Below, one piece after another: positions 60,759-64,000 of a DNA stretch of 64,000 nt. Position numbers and translations under genes: made by a program. The notes beneath the pieces were generated by a model. The model was not told where the DNA came from, did not search any database, and saw only the letters and a program-made list of their open reading frames with translations. How positions within the stretch are numbered: position 1 is the stretch's first letter; every line of letters starts with the position of its first letter. The DNA is from G963665495 sp963677785. Lineage in GTDB: Bacteria; Desulfobacterota; Desulfovibrionia; Desulfovibrionales; Desulfovibrionaceae. The stretch covers positions 248,001-312,000 of the forward strand of contig CAXXDH010000001.1 of the NCBI GenBank assembly GCA_963677785.2. The letters run 5' to 3'.

Positions 60759-62183
60759 TCAGCTTTCCAAAATTGCCTTGTAAGCCAGCATGGTGGCGTA
60801 GAGGTCGGCTTTGCTGGCGATTTCGAAGGGGCTGTGCATGGCGAGCACGGGCGGGCCCATGTCGATGATGTCCATGCCGTAGACGGCCAGGTATTTGGCC
60901 ACTGTGCCGCCGCCGCCTTCATCCACTTTGCCCAGCTCGGCCATTTGCCAGGGGATTCCGGCGTCGGCCAGCACGCCGCGCAGCCAGCCCACATATTCGG
61001 GGTGGGCGTCGTTGGCCGCGTATTTGCCCCGGTGCCCCGTGAATTTGCAGAAACACGGACCATAGCCCAGCAATGCGGCATTGAGTTTTTCGTGCAGCTC
61101 CTGGTAATCCGGATCCAGCGCGCCGTGCACGTCCGCGGAGATGGCCTTGGTTTCGAGCAGCACGCGGCGCAGCGAGGTTTCGGGCTCCCAGGCCTTGAGC
61201 AGGTCTTCGATGCAGTATTCAAAGAACAGGGATTTGGCGCCGGTGGACCCCTCGGAACCGATTTCCTCCTTGTCCCAGACGATCAGCACCTGCGTTTGGG
61301 TGTTTTGCTCGGCGGTAAGCAGGGCTTCCAGACCGGTAAATACGCAGATCCGGTCGTCATGGGCGTAGCCGCCGATAAGGGCGCGGTCCAGCCCGACGTA
61401 ACGGGCCTTTCCGGCCGGAACGGCCTGCAGTTCGGCGCTGAAAAGATCCTCTTCCACAATACCGTAACGTGCGTGCAGCAGTTCGAGCAGCCTGGCCTTG
61501 ACCTTGTCTTTGGCCTTGCTCTTGCCGTTTCCATCCTCGCCGTTGTCCTTGCCGCCGTCTTCGGACGCGTCGGCGTCGGTATTCAGGGGTTCGTGTCCGA
61601 GAATGATGTTCATCTTTTCCGCTTCAAAAGCCTTGGAGAGCGGCTGGTCGGCCTGCTTGTAGGCCAGGTGCGGCAGCAGGTCCGCGATGGCGAAAACCGG
61701 ATCGTTTTCGTCTTCGCCCAGGCGCACCGTGACGACCTCGCCGTCTTTTTTGACCACAACGCCGTGCAGGGCCAGCGGGCGAGAGAACCACTGATGTTTG
61801 CGGATGCCGCCGTAGTAGTGGGTCTTGGCCTGGCTGACGCCGCAGGCTTCGTAGAGCGGGTGCTGTTTGAAATCCAGGCGCGGGCTGTCGCCGTGGGCGC
61901 CGAAAAAGCGCAGTCCGGCGCTCAGCGGGCCGGAGCCTTTGCGGGCCAGAAAGATGGTTTTGTCCTTGAAAACACGGAAGACCTTGTCCGAAGAAAAATC
62001 TTCCGAATATCCGGCTTCCTGGGCGCGGCGGCGGACGTAGTCCACCACTTCGCGTTCGGTTTTGCATTCGGATATGAAGTCGAGATAGCGTTGGGCCAGC
62101 GCGTCCATGGCCTGGCGGTCGCTTTCGCTGTCAAAGGTTTCCCAACAGCTTTTGGGCGTATGTTCGAGTTCGTTCTGCGTCAT
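60759..62183 (-). CDS. M18-family metalloaminopeptidase
   Basis: Encodes 474 residues from ATG 62183 (AAGGAG site). The M18 layout is clear: FFGAHGDSPRLDFKQHPLYE (first zinc ligands), VWDKEEIGSEGSTGAKS (catalytic Glu pair), then GHRGKYAANDAH and the C-terminal AMHSPFEIASKADLYATMLA with the last His ligand. The enzyme removes acidic or neutral N-terminal residues from peptides. A Glu/Asp/Gly/Lys-rich insertion of about 30 residues near 205-235 looks disordered and is unusual. Cytosolic, likely peptide recycling. Confidence 0.9.
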   Translation of the reverse strand: MTQNELEHTPKSCWETFDSESDRQAMDALAQRYLDFISECKTEREVVDYVRRRAQEAGYSEDFSSDKVFRVFKDKTIFLARKGSGPLSAGLRFFGAHGDSPRLDFKQHPLYEACGVSQAKTHYYGGIRKHQWFSRPLALHGVVVKKDGEVVTVRLGEDENDPVFAIADLLPHLAYKQADQPLSKAFEAEKMNIILGHEPLNTDADASEDGGKDNGEDGNGKSKAKDKVKARLLELLHARYGIVEEDLFSAELQAVPAGKARYVGLDRALIGGYAHDDRICVFTGLEALLTAEQNTQTQVLIVWDKEEIGSEGSTGAKSLFFEYCIEDLLKAWEPETSLRRVLLETKAISADVHGALDPDYQELHEKLNAALLGYGPCFCKFTGHRGKYAANDAHPEYVGWLRGVLADAGIPWQMAELGKVDEGGGGTVAKYLAVYGMDIIDMGPPVLAMHSPFEIASKADLYATMLAYKAILES

Positions 62184-62218
62184 TGCGACTCCTTGAGATT
62201 GTAAAACGTGTCCGGCAA

Positions 62219-63637
62219 TCAGGCCGGCGCCACTGACACTGCGTTGATGATTACATCGCGTACGAGCTCCAGTTCGTCGTCGCGGAGCGTACGTACGTCC
62301 ATCAGAAAAGCGTTGTCCTCGATCCGGCCGATGAGCGGCGGCGAGGTGTGCAGCAACTTCTGGCGCAGCTCTTCGACAGAGCCCCACCCCGTATCGCGCA
62401 ACCGCACCAGAGCCGTGGGGATGTCCTGCTCGGGAAAAGCGCCGCCGCCCACGCGCGATACTCCGGGCACGATGTCGACGCTAAAGTATTCGGCCACTGG
62501 TCCGGCCTGCTGCAGCAGCGCGGCCAGTTCTTCCGACCGGTGGTCCAGTTCGGACGGCGGCGTGGTCAGCAGCCGCAGGGTAGGCACCCGGCGAACTGCG
62601 GTTTCAGGTTCCAGGTAGAGGCGCAGGGTGGCTTCCAGTCCGGCCAGGGTCATCTTGTCCGGCCGCAGCGCACGGTTGAGCTGGTTCTTGCGCATGGCCG
62701 CGATCATTTCGCGTTTGCCTACGATAACGCCCGCCTGCGGGCCGCCCAGAACTTTGTCGCCGCTGAAGGTCACCACATCGGCCCCGGCCTTGATCACGCG
62801 CTGCACCGTGGGTTCGTCGCAGAGCCCGCCAGGAGGAAAATCGTAGAGGTTGCCGCTGCCCAGGTCCTCGAATACGGGCAACCCGCGCGTACGCCCCAGA
62901 GCTACCAGACTCTCCAGGGGAACTTCCTTGGAAAAACCGATGATCCGGTAATTGGACGTATGCACTTTGAGCAGGGCCGCGGTGTTTTCCGTGATGGCGT
63001 TTTCATAGTCCCGCAGATGGGTGCGGTTGGTGGCGCCCACTTCGCGCAGCAAAGCGCCGCTTTTGGCCATGACTTCGGGAATCCGGAAGCTGCCCCCGAT
63101 TTCCACCAGCTGGCCGCGCGACACGATGACCTCGCGGTCTTTGGCAAAGGTGTCAAGAAGCAGGAGCACGGCGGACGCGTTGTTGTTGACCACCATGCCG
63201 TCTTCCGCTCCGGTGACCCGGCAGAGCGTTTCCGTGACCAGGTCGTAGCGCGAGCCGCGCTTGCCCGTGTCCAGGTCGAATTCCAGGTTGCTGTAATATT
63301 TGGCCGCCAGCAGCACCGCGTCGATGGCTTCGTCCGACAGCACCGAACGGCCGAGATTGGTATGCACCACAACGCCGGTACCATTCAATACGCGCCGCAG
63401 TTTGGGCTGCGAGCGTACGGAAAGATGGGCCCGGATACGGGGGGCCAGCCGGGCGGGCTCCAGCTGGTCCGGGGAGCTGACGGCGCCCTGGCGGATTTCC
63501 TGGCGGCAGATATCCAGAAATTCATTGACCAGGTCTTTGACCAGGGGGCGGGGCAGGTGCTGCAGTCCGGGATCGGCTTCGAGGTCCGCCAATAGTTTGT
63601 CCACCGCGGGCAGGGCGCGGAAAAGTTCGCTGCTCAT
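62219..63637 (-). CDS. selA: L-seryl-tRNA(Sec) selenium transferase
   Basis: Encodes 472 residues from ATG 63637 (AAGGA site). The PLP-dependent fold is shown by RRVLNGTGVVVHTNLGRSVL, EDGMVVNNNASAVLLLLDTF and VTFSGDKVLGGPQAGVIVGK, which contains the PLP Lys. SelA converts Ser-tRNA(Sec) to Sec-tRNA(Sec) using selenophosphate. Together with selB it shows the organism uses selenocysteine. selC and selD are not in the window. It ends 35 bp before the aminopeptidase start. Confidence 0.95.
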   Translation of the reverse strand: MSSELFRALPAVDKLLADLEADPGLQHLPRPLVKDLVNEFLDICRQEIRQGAVSSPDQLEPARLAPRIRAHLSVRSQPKLRRVLNGTGVVVHTNLGRSVLSDEAIDAVLLAAKYYSNLEFDLDTGKRGSRYDLVTETLCRVTGAEDGMVVNNNASAVLLLLDTFAKDREVIVSRGQLVEIGGSFRIPEVMAKSGALLREVGATNRTHLRDYENAITENTAALLKVHTSNYRIIGFSKEVPLESLVALGRTRGLPVFEDLGSGNLYDFPPGGLCDEPTVQRVIKAGADVVTFSGDKVLGGPQAGVIVGKREMIAAMRKNQLNRALRPDKMTLAGLEATLRLYLEPETAVRRVPTLRLLTTPPSELDHRSEELAALLQQAGPVAEYFSVDIVPGVSRVGGGAFPEQDIPTALVRLRDTGWGSVEELRQKLLHTSPPLIGRIEDNAFLMDVRTLRDDELELVRDVIINAVSVAPA

Positions 63638-63656
63638 AACGGATATCCTTAATACG

Positions 63657-64000
63657 TCAGGGCGTAAGGTCAAGAAGCTCGGGATACAGACTGAAAAATG
63701 CGCCGAGCAGATAGAGCGAGCCGCAGATCACGCAAAGCCCGCCGTTCCTGGCGGGGCCGCAGCAATACTGCGCAGTGTTGAGCGCGTCGTTCAGATCCTC
63801 GCACGGGCTGGCATTCGGGCCGAGATGCAGCGCCAGCTCGGGCGCGTCCCAGGCGCGCGGGTTGCCGGGCAGCTGCGGCACCAGTATGGGGCAGTCCGCC
63901 AGCGTGTTCACCAGCGGCGCCAGCCTTTCGATGGGGCGGTCCTGCATGGAGGTGAAAATGATTGCTTTGGGCGGTTCCAGCTGCGTATGCAGATACCTAC
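63657..64000 (-). CDS. folC: FolC C-terminal part (folylpolyglutamate/dihydrofolate synthase, partial)
   Basis: The frame runs off the right edge; the visible 113 residues end the protein. AIIFTSMQDRPIERLAPLVN and the terminal VICGSLYLLGAFFSLYPELL match the C-terminal domain of FolC, which adds glutamates to folates. The start is outside the window. It lies 19 bp upstream of selA on the same strand, so the two probably share a transcript. Confidence 0.8.
   Translation of the reverse strand, partial: RYLHTQLEPPKAIIFTSMQDRPIERLAPLVNTLADCPILVPQLPGNPRAWDAPELALHLGPNASPCEDLNDALNTAQYCCGPARNGGLCVICGSLYLLGAFFSLYPELLDLTP

Overview
The window looks like a chromosomal segment of a Desulfovibrionaceae-type sulfate- or sulfite-reducing delta-proteobacterium. 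I infer this from gene content: a lutABC-like lactate-oxidation operon, a GlcD/Dld-type FAD oxidase, bacterial selenocysteine machinery (selA, selB), an LptD outer-membrane protein, chemoreceptor and two-component genes, and a glycyl-radical-type microcompartment (BMC) locus. No rRNA, complete tRNA, CRISPR array or complete prophage was seen.

Region 1 (1-8.9 kb): the 3' end of a homocitrate/isopropylmalate-synthase-like gene, a MarR regulator and methyltransferase pair with a palindromic operator, a CheA-like kinase, a large chemoreceptor with seven tandem HAMP-like units, an internally deleted IS1182-type relic, and a second methyltransferase. Region 2 (9.1-20.2 kb): a BMC locus of the diol-dehydratase glycyl radical type. 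It has shell proteins (BMC-T, a BMC-T-dimer remnant, two BMC-H, BMC-P and one divergent BMC), a PduS-like flavoprotein, PduL, EutJ, PduM-like and PduO-C-like proteins, and a PduP-like aldehyde dehydrogenase. The signature dehydratase is cut off before its glycyl radical loop, the PduB-like shell gene has lost its 5' half, and no activase is present. I read the locus as decaying or rearranged.

Region 3 (20.2-23.7 kb): an AT-rich gap, then three co-directional hydrolase genes (papain-like peptidase, permuted-papain/NlpC-like protein, EEP-family nuclease/phosphatase) of unknown purpose. Region 4 (23.8-34.5 kb): exported proteins including a six-PEGA/TPR protein, a lipoprotein-kinase-response regulator cluster whose regulator ends in a RelE-like domain, lptD, alr, and a double winged-helix protein. 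Region 5 (34.6-37.7 kb): lutABC. Region 6 (37.8-45.2 kb): a CHAT-protease/STAND-ATPase/TPR protein with a 120-bp repeat array, then a 2.07-kb islet bracketed by 67-bp direct repeats of the 3' end of the glcD-like gene, then that gene.

Region 7 (45.2-53.6 kb): a hybrid sensor kinase, a polar amino-acid ABC transporter, and a PTS EIIC-EAL fusion. Region 8 (53.9-64 kb): selB, an FAD oxidoreductase, an exported acetolactate decarboxylase, an ISL3-type insertion sequence with an 8-bp target duplication directly in front of an OsmC-VOC gene pair, an M18 aminopeptidase, selA and the 3' end of folC.

The strongest candidates for unusual biology are the truncated dehydratase/microcompartment locus, the CHAT-STAND-TPR protein, the hydrolase trio, the glcD-tail islet and the REC-RelE-like fusion. 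All identifications come from reading the translated sequence against remembered family features. No search was run.
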